From: Seohaeicola sp024304985
GTDB taxonomy: Bacteria > Pseudomonadota > Alphaproteobacteria > Rhodobacterales > Rhodobacteraceae
Length of the DNA stretch: 64,000 bases
Direction of reading: 5' to 3'
NCBI RefSeq assembly: GCF_028802875.1
Contig: NZ_JARAMP010000001.1
Location: forward strand, 124,001-188,000
The position numbers were made by a program, and so were the translations under genes. Below, piece by piece: positions 34,900-43,519 of the stretch (position 1 is the first letter of the stretch; each line of letters opens with the position of its first letter). Below the pieces are notes generated by a model, which saw only the letters and a program-made list of their open reading frames with translations, was not told the origin of the DNA and ran no database searches.

Positions 34900-36813
34900 C
34901 TAGCGGATCGCGCCGGACGCCCGAAGGGCCTGCGCTTTCTCGGGGTTGAACCACCAGATCGACAATTCTCCCATGCCGTTGGGCGGCGGGGTATCGGTAT
35001 AGGGACGCTCGTACATGTCGAAATAGGCGATGTTGTGCTCGCCCTTGTACCACTGGGGCACCCAGATGTGCATCGCGCGCAGCACCCGGTCCAGCGCCGA
35101 AACAGCAGCTTCCAGATCTTCGCGACTGGTCGCGTTCTCGATCGTGCGGATCAGCGAATCCACGGCCGGATTGTTGACGCCAGCGATGTTGTTCGATCCC
35201 TCGACATTCGCGGCCTCACCACCAAAGATTCCGCGCAGTTCGATCCCCGGTGTCTGCGACATGGCATAGCGCCGCGTCACGATGTCGAAATCGAAGGTCT
35301 TTTCCCGCTCTTGCGACTGGGCGGCATCGACGCGCACATAAACCGCGTCCACGCCAAGGCGGCGCAGGTTCTCGACATAGGGGTTGATGATGCGCTCAAA
35401 ACTGGCGCTGTCATTCAGCACCTCGATCCGCAGGCGCTCTCCGTCGGCGTTGACGCGAATGCCGTCAGCACCCACGGTCCAACCCGCTTCCTCCAGCAGG
35501 CGGCCCGCCTGACGCAGGGCACGCCGGTCCGCCACGCTCGACGGATCGGACTCGGCGGGGCTGAAGGCCGGTTCTGTGAAGACGCTCTCGGGGATATGCG
35601 CACGCAGCGGTTCCAGCAGCGCCAGTTCCGCATCCGAGGGCAGTCCCTCGGCCTGCATGGTCGAGTTTTCCCAGAAACTGTCCGTCCGCTTGTAGATACC
35701 GTAGAACAGGCTTTCGTTGGCCCATTCGAAGTTGAAGGCCATGCCCAGTGCCTGACGCACGCGCGCATCTTCGAAAATGGGCCGGCGCAGGTTGAACCAG
35801 AACCCCTGCGTGCCGGCGGGACGGCCATCGGGTAGCGTCTCGACCTTCACCGCTTCACTTTGCACGGCCGGGAAATCATAGCCGGTGGCCCAGATCAGAG
35901 ACATGAATTCTTCACGGTACATATAGGCACCGGCCTTGAAGGCTTCGAACGCGGTCGTGTAATCGGCGAAATACTCGACCTGCAGAATGTCGAAATTGTT
36001 CTGGCCCACGTTCACGTTCAGATCGCGCGCCCAATAATCATCGCGCCGCTTATAGCTGACCGACCGGCCCGGATCGACACGGTTCAGCGCATAGGGCCCG
36101 GACCCGAGCGGCGGTTCCAGCGTGGATTCCGCGAAGTCGCGTGTCTCGTAATAGGCGCGCGAAAAGATAGGCAGGCCCGCCGCGCTCATCGGCAATTCGC
36201 GCAGGGCGCCATCGGGGTTGAATGTGAACTTCACCGTGTGGTCATCCAGCGCCTCGACCGACTGGAAATCCCTGAACAGCACGCGATAGGAAGGCTGACC
36301 CTTGTCGCGCAACACTTCGTAGCTGAAGACCACGTCATGGGCCGTCACGGGCGTTCCGTCAGAGAATGTCGCTTCGGGCCGCATGTAGAAGATCGCCCAT
36401 TCCCGGCTTTCCGGATACTCGATCGTATGGGCGACAAGCCCGTACATCGCGTCAGGCTCATCCAGCGATCCGGTCATCAGCGTGTCGAAGAACACGCTGG
36501 ACAGCGCCGCCGCGTTGCCCTTGAGGATATAGGGCGAAAGGCTGTCAAAAGTGCCGAAACCCCAGGTCGAGAACGTGCCGCCCTTGGGTGCCTCAGGGTT
36601 GACGTAGTCGAAATGGGCGAAACCTTCGGGATATTTCAGCTCGCCAAAAGTGGAAATGCCGTGAGCGCGGATGATACGTTCTTCCGCCCTGACAGGCGCT
36701 ATCGCCGTCATCATCACAACACAGGCCGCGACCAGCGCCATGAAGGCCGGCATAGGCAGGAACGAAAAGGGTGGGACGGTGCGCGCGGCGGCGCTGTTGC
36801 GGGGCCGGTTCAA
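34900..36813 (-). CDS. yejA: Extracellular solute-binding protein, YejA type
   Basis: This 637-aa periplasmic family 5 binding protein captures peptides for YejBEF. A signal sequence (FMALVAACVVMMTAIAPVRA) is followed by HGISTFGELKYPEGFAHFDYVNP, characteristic of YejA. The start codon is TTG at 36813: AGGAGG lies 8 nt upstream and the nearby ATG is in another frame and ends after three codons. It is first in the operon; no clear promoter is seen upstream. Confidence 0.91.
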   Translation of the reverse strand: MNRPRNSAAARTVPPFSFLPMPAFMALVAACVVMMTAIAPVRAEERIIRAHGISTFGELKYPEGFAHFDYVNPEAPKGGTFSTWGFGTFDSLSPYILKGNAAALSSVFFDTLMTGSLDEPDAMYGLVAHTIEYPESREWAIFYMRPEATFSDGTPVTAHDVVFSYEVLRDKGQPSYRVLFRDFQSVEALDDHTVKFTFNPDGALRELPMSAAGLPIFSRAYYETRDFAESTLEPPLGSGPYALNRVDPGRSVSYKRRDDYWARDLNVNVGQNNFDILQVEYFADYTTAFEAFKAGAYMYREEFMSLIWATGYDFPAVQSEAVKVETLPDGRPAGTQGFWFNLRRPIFEDARVRQALGMAFNFEWANESLFYGIYKRTDSFWENSTMQAEGLPSDAELALLEPLRAHIPESVFTEPAFSPAESDPSSVADRRALRQAGRLLEEAGWTVGADGIRVNADGERLRIEVLNDSASFERIINPYVENLRRLGVDAVYVRVDAAQSQEREKTFDFDIVTRRYAMSQTPGIELRGIFGGEAANVEGSNNIAGVNNPAVDSLIRTIENATSREDLEAAVSALDRVLRAMHIWVPQWYKGEHNIAYFDMYERPYTDTPPPNGMGELSIWWFNPEKAQALRASGAIR

Positions 36814-36954
36814 GTGCTCATCCTCCTGCTGACGCGACCGGTGCGATCCGGTCTTGCATGATCTACCTAAGCTAAAGGCCGAGAATAACCATATTCAAGT
36901 TCAGATTAGGTGATCTTTCCGTGATCGACGCGAAAGCCGGCAAGCGTTCATGAA

Positions 36955-36987
36955 AAAGACCGCCGGTGCAGCGCAGCGGCGGTCTTT
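36955..36987 (-). terminator. Terminator after the membrane-anchored cytochrome c gene
   Basis: An 11-bp stem, AAAGACCGCCG with CGGCGGTCTTT, and an 11-nt loop are followed by T residues on the minus strand. It lies about 25 bp past the cytochrome stop codon. Confidence 0.82.
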
Positions 36988-37012
36988 CGAAACGATGTGA
37001 CCCAGCGATAGA

Positions 37013-37525
37013 TCAGTTGTCGATGCTGTCCAGATAGGCAATCAGGTCGGCGCGATCCTCGGGCGACTTCAAACCAGCAAAAGCCATCGAGGTGCCGGGG
37101 GCATAACCGCGGGGATTTTCGATGAAAGCAGACAGATTCTCGGGCGACCACACGTCATCGGTGCCGATGGCGCCCGAATAACCGAAACCATCCACCGACG
37201 CCTTGGGACGGCCAACCACGCCATACAGATGCGGCCCGGTGCCGTTCGCGCCCTCTTCCAGCTTGTGGCAGGCGGCGCATTTGTTGAACTGCCGCGCACC
37301 CGCACCGACGTCGGCCGACGCAAGCAGGGTTGCGAAATCAACCTCTTCTTCGGCCTCTGCGGCAACTTCCTCTTCACCGGTGTCGATCACATAGGCCTGC
37401 TGCACGTCACCATGACCACCGCCCGTGTGATAAAGTTCTTCCGCGCCCCATTTGGCCAGCAGGAAAATCAGCAGGGCACCACAGAAAGCACCCAGGGTCT
37501 TGGTGAAGGTCATCGTGTCAAGCAT
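37013..37525 (-). CDS. Membrane-anchored class I cytochrome c (c552/CycM-like)
   Basis: This 170-aa protein has one N-terminal transmembrane anchor (LGAFCGALLIFLLAKWG), a Glu/Ala-rich linker and a periplasmic cytochrome c domain with CAACH and the distal methionine in GTSMAFAGL. Such proteins shuttle electrons from the bc1 complex to terminal oxidases. It may donate to oxidases such as the cbb3 encoded nearby. It is divergent from pheA and followed by a strong terminator. Confidence 0.9.
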   Translation of the reverse strand: MLDTMTFTKTLGAFCGALLIFLLAKWGAEELYHTGGGHGDVQQAYVIDTGEEEVAAEAEEEVDFATLLASADVGAGARQFNKCAACHKLEEGANGTGPHLYGVVGRPKASVDGFGYSGAIGTDDVWSPENLSAFIENPRGYAPGTSMAFAGLKSPEDRADLIAYLDSIDN

Positions 37526-37674
37526 GTCTGGCCCGTCCGTTTTGAATCGGTTTGCTGTTTGTCGCTATCGGGCGGGTATCTATTGCTTCCCCTTCTGCGT
37601 GGCAAGGTATAGTTACCGCGACCAAACGCCCTTGTGGGCAAAAAGTGAGCCGCATTCGACAGGAATTGACCCAT

Positions 37675-38505
37675 ATGAGCAATCGTATCGCCTTTCAGGG
37701 AGACCTCGGCGCCTATTCGCACGAGGCCTGTGTCGCGGCGCGCCCGGACATGGAGGCGCTGCCCTGCCGGACCTTCGAGGACGTGATCGAGGCGGTCAAT
37801 TCCGGACGCGCTCAGATGGCGATGCTGCCGGTCGAGAACTCGACCTATGGCCGGGTCGCCGATATCCATAGGTTGCTGCCCGAGTCCGGCTTGCACATCG
37901 TGGACGAGGTTTTCGTGCGCGTCCGCATCTGCCTGATGGCACGGCCGGGCACGCCATTGGACAAGATACGCAAGGTGCGCGCCCATCTGGTGCTGATCCC
38001 GCAGGCCCGCGCCTTCCTTGACGCCCGCGGCATAGCCGCCGAAGCCGCCGCAGACAGCGCCGGCGCTGCTGCCGAACTGGCGCGTGGCGGTGCCGCAGAT
38101 CAGGGTGTGCTGGCCAGCGAACTGGCGGCAAAGATTCACGGCCTCGAAGTGCTGGCCCGCGACATCGAGGATCACGGACACAACACCACGCGATTCCTGC
38201 TGATGGCACCCAAAGCCGATCTCAGCCGCCGGTCGGACCACATGATGACCACTTTCATCTTTCAGGTCCGCAACATTCCGGCCGCGCTTTACAAGGCGAT
38301 GGGTGGTTTTGCGACCAATGGCGTCAACATGACCAAACTGGAAAGCTACATGGTGGGCGGCTCCTTCACCGCGACACAGTTCTACGCCGATATCGAAGGA
38401 CACCCCGAAGATGCCAATGTCCGACTGGCTTTGGAAGAGTTGCGCTATTTCACCAATGAGCTGACGATCCTGGGTGTCTATCCCGCCGACCCCAAGCGGT
38501 TCTGA
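37675..38505 (+). CDS. pheA: Prephenate dehydratase
   Basis: This 276-aa monofunctional enzyme converts prephenate to phenylpyruvate in phenylalanine synthesis. The catalytic domain shows AFQGDLGAYSHEA, LPVENSTYGRV and the essential NTTRFLLM. The C-terminal ACT domain (TTFIFQVRNIPAALYKAMGGF) would bind phenylalanine for feedback control; its usual ESRP motif reads ESYM. There is no fused chorismate mutase. ATG 37675 has AGGA upstream; the frame is open further but unsupported. A hydroxyacid dehydrogenase gene follows after 32 bp. Confidence 0.93.
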   Translation: MSNRIAFQGDLGAYSHEACVAARPDMEALPCRTFEDVIEAVNSGRAQMAMLPVENSTYGRVADIHRLLPESGLHIVDEVFVRVRICLMARPGTPLDKIRKVRAHLVLIPQARAFLDARGIAAEAAADSAGAAAELARGGAADQGVLASELAAKIHGLEVLARDIEDHGHNTTRFLLMAPKADLSRRSDHMMTTFIFQVRNIPAALYKAMGGFATNGVNMTKLESYMVGGSFTATQFYADIEGHPEDANVRLALEELRYFTNELTILGVYPADPKRF

Positions 38506-38537
38506 TGCACCCCACGCAGACGGATGAAAGGAACTCC

Positions 38538-39515
38538 ATGAAAGTCCATATCCTCGACGACTGGTTCGATACGCTGCGTGGCCTGCCCTCGTTCGCAAAG
38601 CTTCAGGGCCATGACGTGACGGTCTGGACCGATCATGTCGAGGATGTGGATGTGCTGGCCCAGCGACTGGCAGAGGCCGAGGTGCTGGTGTTGTTCCGCG
38701 AGCGTACGCCCGTCACGGCGGCGCTGCTGGAACGGTTGCCCGGTCTGCGCCTGATCTCGCAACGCGGACCTTATCCGCATGTGGATGTGGCAGCCTGCAC
38801 GGCCCATGGCGTGTTGCTGTCATCCAACATGAGCGCGGGTCTGCCCTCTTATGCGGCGGCAGAGCTGACATGGGGTCTGATCCTGGCGGCGATGCGCCAG
38901 ATACCGCAGCAGATGGCCTCGCTCCGTGCCGGCGACTGGCAGATGGGTGTGGGGCGCACGCTGCGTGGCAGACCGCTGGGACTTTATGGCTATGGTCGGG
39001 TCTCCGGCGTGGTGGCCGGCTATGCGCGCGCCTTCGGGATGCCGGTGCATGTGTGGGGGTCCGACGACGCCCGTATCCGCGCGCGCTCGGACGGTCTGCA
39101 TGTGCCTGACAGCCGCGAGGCGTTCTTTGGCGGTTGCGACGTGATCAGCCTGCATGTGAAACTGACGCCACAGACACGCGGGATCATCACCGCCGCCGAT
39201 CTGGCACAGATGCGGGCGGGTTCGGTTCTGGTCAACACCTCACGCTCGGGTCTGATCGCTCCGGGGGCCTTGCTTGACGGGCTGAATGCCGGGCATCCCG
39301 GCATCGCCGCATTGGATGTGTTCGACACGGAACCGCTGACCAATCCTGCCGATCCGCTGATGTCGCATCCCAACGTGATCTGCACGCCCCATATAGGCTA
39401 TGTGACCGAGGATGAGCTGGACATGCAATTCGGTGATATCTACGACCAGATCAACGCGTTCCAAGAAGGCGCGCCAATCCACATGGCCAATCCCGAGGCC
39501 AGTCCGCAAAAGTGA
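38538..39515 (+). CDS. D-isomer-specific 2-hydroxyacid dehydrogenase family protein
   Basis: This 325-aa NAD-dependent oxidoreductase would interconvert 2-oxo and D-2-hydroxy acids. The catalytic Arg (NTSRSGLI), Glu (FDTEPL) and His (TPHIGY) are present. The nucleotide-binding motif reads GYGRVSG, with serine where the third glycine of GxGxxG is expected and a glycine one place later. The ATG at 38538 has AAAGGA upstream. Its closeness to pheA suggests co-transcription and hints at an aromatic or phosphoglycerate-like substrate, which is inference only. Confidence 0.85.
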   Translation: MKVHILDDWFDTLRGLPSFAKLQGHDVTVWTDHVEDVDVLAQRLAEAEVLVLFRERTPVTAALLERLPGLRLISQRGPYPHVDVAACTAHGVLLSSNMSAGLPSYAAAELTWGLILAAMRQIPQQMASLRAGDWQMGVGRTLRGRPLGLYGYGRVSGVVAGYARAFGMPVHVWGSDDARIRARSDGLHVPDSREAFFGGCDVISLHVKLTPQTRGIITAADLAQMRAGSVLVNTSRSGLIAPGALLDGLNAGHPGIAALDVFDTEPLTNPADPLMSHPNVICTPHIGYVTEDELDMQFGDIYDQINAFQEGAPIHMANPEASPQK

Positions 39516-39523
39516 TCCACGCC

Positions 39524-39991
39524 TCAGGTCGCGCGCCTGGCCCGATCTTCCAGATCGCTGGCATAGTCTGCCATCCGCAGATGGAACTTCTTGTTCAGGG
39601 TATTCCGCGCCAGCTTGAGCGATTGCACGAACAGCCGTGCCGAAATCGACTTGGGTTTCAGCTCAAGGTCCACGCTCAGGCGGGTCCGGCCACGCGACAG
39701 GGCCACCAGCTCTACCGTCATGTTGGAATGCAATCCCTGTGCGACCGAGTCGAATCTCATGGCGTGGGGCGGCTCATAGGTGGTCATCACGATATCCAGC
39801 TTGCGCTGACGTCCGCGCGCCATGAAGGCGGCTGTCCAGCTCATGCCGACACCGGGCTTGTGAAGGCTGTCGGTCCGCTGCACCTCGGCACCACGCCGCA
39901 AGGCGGCGCGCTCCAATGCTGCAAAATCGCTGACCAGCGCAAAGACCTGCTCGATCGGCGCCTCGATATCTTCTTTCGCAGAGAACTTCAT
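39524..39991 (-). CDS. SRPBCC family protein
   Basis: This 155-aa protein begins MKFSAKEDIEAPIEQVFALVSDF, the typical first strand and helices of the START/Bet v 1 (SRPBCC) fold that forms a hydrophobic ligand pocket. No catalytic residues can be assigned. It is convergent with the hydroxyacid dehydrogenase gene. The function is unknown; related proteins bind lipids or act as cyclases. Confidence 0.8.
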   Translation of the reverse strand: MKFSAKEDIEAPIEQVFALVSDFAALERAALRRGAEVQRTDSLHKPGVGMSWTAAFMARGRQRKLDIVMTTYEPPHAMRFDSVAQGLHSNMTVELVALSRGRTRLSVDLELKPKSISARLFVQSLKLARNTLNKKFHLRMADYASDLEDRARRAT

Positions 39992-40118
39992 GACGGATCA
40001 CTCATCAAACATATCTACGGCAGGACCTGCTCCTGGCGCAACGGGGTGGAAGGACAACGGACCGGACGTTGATCCGGATCGCGCATAGCGGACACAGGGG
40101 CCAGTGCGCAAGCCCATG

Positions 40119-41090
40119 TCAATCAAGCCTGTCCGCAAGCCAATGGCTGATGATGAAATGGGCGATCGCCCCTTTGCGTGCCGGCAGCAATTTGGGATGA
40201 CGCCCGGCAAAAGCCTCCAGCATCTCGTCACGACTGACCCAGATCGCATCCTCGATCTCAACCGGATCAATGGTGATGTCGCGACTCGTCGCCTCGCCAC
40301 GGCAACCCAGCATCAGGGATGACGGAAAGGGCCAGGGCTGGCTGGCCAGATAGTCCACCTGCCCCACGCGGACACCCGCTTCTTCCCAGACTTCACGGCG
40401 CACGGCGGCCTCGATCGTCTCGCCGGGTTCGATGAAACCTGCAAGCAGGGAATACATCCCCTCGGGCCAGCCATGCGAGCGTCCCATCAGAACCGAATTC
40501 CCATGGGTTATCAGCATGATGACAACAGGGTCTGTGCGCGGAAAATGATGCGCGCCACAGGCAGCGCAATCGCGTTGCCAGCCCGCTTTGGCCACGTGGC
40601 TGCGCCCCCCGCAGACAGCGCAGAACCCATGCGTGGCATGCCAGTTCAAAAGCGCGCGGGCGCTGGCCGCCAGTTCGGCATCGCGCGGGCTGATCCGTGT
40701 CATCACGGTGCGCAGTTCGGCGAAACGGTGCGTCTCGGGCAAGGCGGGATGGACCTGCTCGCTGCGATCGACAAAGCTGTTGACGGATGACAGGTCCTGA
40801 TCGGCAGGTGTCCAGTCGGCCAGATCATGCGCAAAGACCGCCGCACCATCCTCGCGCCCCAGAAAAAACGGGTCGGGCGCGGCCTCGGCCAGCACCGGGT
40901 GAGACAATGGCAGTCGCGCCAATGTCCGGCCTTCGGGGCCATCAGCCAGCAGCGGCTTGCCACGCCAGAACAGGACAGTGCGGCTGTCAGCCGCCGCCAA
41001 TGCACTGGTCAGTGCTGCGGCATCGCCTCGCAACTCGGCCGCCCTGTCCAGACCAGAGCCTCCGAAAGTCACCGTTTCCGCTATTTTCAT
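40119..41090 (-). CDS. nudC: NADH pyrophosphatase (NudC)
   Basis: This 323-aa Nudix hydrolase splits NADH to NMNH and AMP, and family members also remove NAD caps from RNA. A zinc ribbon (CAVCGG and CAACGAHHFPRTDP), the Nudix box (GFIEPGETIEAAVRREVWEEAGV, glutamates intact) and the NADH-specific SQPWPFPSSLM are all present. I chose ATG 41090, with AAGG upstream, over an in-frame ATG at 41153. It is divergent from the nucleotidase gene. Confidence 0.93.
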   Translation of the reverse strand: MKIAETVTFGGSGLDRAAELRGDAAALTSALAAADSRTVLFWRGKPLLADGPEGRTLARLPLSHPVLAEAAPDPFFLGREDGAAVFAHDLADWTPADQDLSSVNSFVDRSEQVHPALPETHRFAELRTVMTRISPRDAELAASARALLNWHATHGFCAVCGGRSHVAKAGWQRDCAACGAHHFPRTDPVVIMLITHGNSVLMGRSHGWPEGMYSLLAGFIEPGETIEAAVRREVWEEAGVRVGQVDYLASQPWPFPSSLMLGCRGEATSRDITIDPVEIEDAIWVSRDEMLEAFAGRHPKLLPARKGAIAHFIISHWLADRLD

Positions 41091-41199
41091 TCTGCCTTGC
41101 GCCTCTGAACCCGTCTTGCCGCGTTTTTCTGCGCAAGATTGGCATTGCAGCAAGGGGAATGCAAAGCATCCGCACCGCTTTCAATCATTTTCGCTTTCC

Positions 41200-41226
41200 G
41201 GTAGTAAATTGATCCCGTATACTACC
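41200..41226. promoter_or_regulatory. Inverted repeat over a putative promoter in the nudC/nucleotidase gap
   Basis: GGTAGTA and TACTACC form a 7-bp inverted repeat with a 13-bp spacer. A good -10 hexamer, TATACT (41218-41223), overlaps the right arm, with a weak CTTTCC -35 upstream. This looks like an operator over a promoter for the + strand nucleotidase gene, giving a leader of about 80 nt. The rest of the 219-bp gap shows nothing recognisable. Confidence 0.42.
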
Positions 41227-41309
41227 AGACGGAACGCGCCACGCCCTCGCGCGATCCGTTGATCTTTGGTCGCAGGTCCGGCACCGGCGTCGTTTTTGTG
41301 TGGTAGCAC

Positions 41310-43250
41310 GTGTCTTTTTCCCCGGTGACCGGACTGCCCCGGTCAGGACCTTCGTTTGCGCCCCTGGATCTGCGCCTGATGCAGACCACGGACCTTCACG
41401 CACATCTGCTGGCTTATGACTATCTGTCGGACCGCGAGTCCGACAGGATGGGGCTGTCCCGTCTGGCCAGCCTGATCCGCGCCGCCCGGAAGGAGGCAGC
41501 AAACAGCCTGCTGCTGGACACGGGCGATCTGTTGCAGGGGAATGCTCTTGGCGATCTCTGTGCAATGCCACGCATGGCAACACGGGACCGGGTGCATCCG
41601 ATGATCGCGGCCATGAACCACCTGCGCTATGATGCGGGAACGCCCGGCAATCACGATTTCGACCATGGCGTCGCATTCCTGATGCGCAGCCTTGGGCAAG
41701 CCGCGTTTCCCATGCTCTGTGCCAATGTCGCCCGCAGCCTTGGCCCCACACCCTGCGAGGATGAGACACTATTGCCACCCTCGGCGATCCTGACCCGCAG
41801 GGTGCAGGATCGGGACGGTGTATGGCATGATCTGAGAATAGGGATGATCGGCCTTCTGCCGCCGCAGATCGAGATCTGGGACAGGCCCCAATTTGAGGGC
41901 TGCCTGCAAACCCGCGACATGGTGCAGACCGCCAGGGCGCACCTGCCTCGGCTGCGCGAGGCGGGCGCGGATCTGGTCGTGATCCTGTGCCATTCCGGGA
42001 TCGCGCCCGAAGGTGGCACCGGGCGGTTGGAAAATGCCGCCCTCGCGTTGGCGGCGCTTCCGGGTGTCGATGCGATCCTCTGCGGGCATCAGCATGAAAG
42101 CTTTCCGGGCCCATCCTTTGCCGGAATCACTGGCGTGGACAACGCGGCGGGCACGCTGCATGGCACCCCGGCGGTGATGGCGGGGTTCTGGGGCTCGCAT
42201 CTTGGGCTGATCGACCTGACCCTTGAACGCGATGCCACAGGGTGGCATGTGGCGCGCCATCGCGTCAGCCTGCGCCCAATCTGCCGGCAGGACATGGCGG
42301 GCGGACGCAGGCGCGCGCTGGTGGCGGATGATCCCGCCGTTCTTGCGCTGGCCCGCGCCGTTCATTCCCGGACCCTGGCCCATATCCGCCGCCCGCTCGG
42401 CCATGTCAGCAAGCCTGTCCATTCCTTCTTTGCTTTGGTGGCCGACGACCCCTCGATCCAATTGGTTGCCGAAGCGCAGCGGGCACGGGTGGCAGAGCTT
42501 CTGCATGGAACCGAAAGCGCGCATTTGCCCCTGCTGTCCGCCGTCGCCCCGTTCAAGGCTGGCGGTCCCGCAGGCCCAGACCATTTCACCGATGTGCCGG
42601 CAGGTCCTCTGCGCGTGCGCAATCTGGCCGATCTATACCTCTTTCCGAACCGCCTGTGCGCGGTGCAGGTCACCGGGGCGGCGCTGTCGGACTGGCTGGA
42701 ACACGCGGCGGGGCAGTTCAACCAGATCTTGCATGGCGGACAGGACCAGATGTTGCGGGATCCGGCTGTGCCCAGCTACAATTTCGATGTGATCTGCGGA
42801 TTGCGCTATGTCATCGACCCCTCGCAACCCGCCCGCTTTGCCCCTGACGGGCGATTGATCAACCCGGACGCGCGGCGGGTGGGTGACATCACCTGGAACG
42901 GCAACCCGGTGGCGGCGGATGACCAGTTCGTCGTGGCGACCAACAGCTATCGCGCCAGCGGTGGTGGTGGTTTTGCCGCTGCCGTCGAGATGCACTCCGT
43001 CGCGCTGGATGCTGGCAGCCCCTATGCGCCCGAGACCATCCCCGAAGTGCTGGCCAACTATGTCGCCCGTTGTGGCGTGGTCATCCCCGTCACACGACCC
43101 GTCTGGCGGTTTGCGCCATCGCCCGGCACCTCTGTCCTGTTCGACAGCGCCCCGGCCGCCGCTGATACGCTTCATGAATTGAACGGGATCTGCATCGAAC
43201 GGGCCGGCACGGCGCCAGACGGCTTTGCCCGGTTCCGACTGCATTTCTGA
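41310..43250 (+). CDS. 2',3'-cyclic-nucleotide 2'-phosphodiesterase/5'-nucleotidase family protein (CpdB-like)
   Basis: This 646-aa two-domain protein has an N-terminal calcineurin-like metallophosphatase domain (LRLMQTTDLHAHLLAYDY, GNHDFDHG, ILCGHQHE) and a C-terminal 5'-nucleotidase domain (NLYLFPNRLCAVQ-like region, then SYNFDVICGLRYVID and SYRASGGGGFAA). CpdB proteins are normally exported to salvage nucleotides, but no signal peptide is visible. The start is GTG at 41310; a stop codon lies two codons upstream in frame, so no longer N-terminus is possible. Confidence 0.86.
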   Translation: MSFSPVTGLPRSGPSFAPLDLRLMQTTDLHAHLLAYDYLSDRESDRMGLSRLASLIRAARKEAANSLLLDTGDLLQGNALGDLCAMPRMATRDRVHPMIAAMNHLRYDAGTPGNHDFDHGVAFLMRSLGQAAFPMLCANVARSLGPTPCEDETLLPPSAILTRRVQDRDGVWHDLRIGMIGLLPPQIEIWDRPQFEGCLQTRDMVQTARAHLPRLREAGADLVVILCHSGIAPEGGTGRLENAALALAALPGVDAILCGHQHESFPGPSFAGITGVDNAAGTLHGTPAVMAGFWGSHLGLIDLTLERDATGWHVARHRVSLRPICRQDMAGGRRRALVADDPAVLALARAVHSRTLAHIRRPLGHVSKPVHSFFALVADDPSIQLVAEAQRARVAELLHGTESAHLPLLSAVAPFKAGGPAGPDHFTDVPAGPLRVRNLADLYLFPNRLCAVQVTGAALSDWLEHAAGQFNQILHGGQDQMLRDPAVPSYNFDVICGLRYVIDPSQPARFAPDGRLINPDARRVGDITWNGNPVAADDQFVVATNSYRASGGGGFAAAVEMHSVALDAGSPYAPETIPEVLANYVARCGVVIPVTRPVWRFAPSPGTSVLFDSAPAAADTLHELNGICIERAGTAPDGFARFRLHF

Positions 43251-43287
43251 CCCGGATCAGGTCAGGTGTCGCAGATCAAGCACCGTC

Positions 43288-43316
43288 TTGCATATCCGGC
43301 CCCTGCCCCCTATATG
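43288..43316 (+). promoter_or_regulatory. Promoter of the SRP RNA gene
   Basis: TTGCAT, a 17-bp spacer and TATATG form a good housekeeping promoter. Transcription start would fall about 7 bp later, near 43322, exactly at the first base pairs of the SRP RNA. Confidence 0.75.
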
Positions 43317-43321
43317 AAGCG

Positions 43322-43419
43322 TCGAGAGGTTGGCGCGGGCAGGCACCTCGCCAACCCGGTCAGGTCCGGAAGGAAGCAGCCGTAACGAGCCCCGCTTGGG
43401 TCGTTGTCCAGCCTCTCAC
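43322..43419 (+). ncRNA. ffs: Signal recognition particle 4.5S-type RNA
   Basis: The conserved domain IV core GGTCAGGTCCGGAAGGAAGC lies at 43358-43377. The RNA folds into one long hairpin whose ends pair as GAGAGG (43324-43329) with CCTCTC (43412-43417). The product binds Ffh for co-translational membrane targeting. A promoter with a fitting start point lies directly upstream. In many alphaproteobacteria ffs directly precedes dnaX; here rsgA and two other genes are between them. Confidence 0.93.
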
Positions 43420-43519
43420 CTTACCCCCCTTTCAACGACACTGTGCCGCGCCCCTTGCGTGCGCGACCGAAACGGGCCAAGCATCATGGCTGACCCGGAA
43501 CCTTGCCTGAAAGGCGCAG

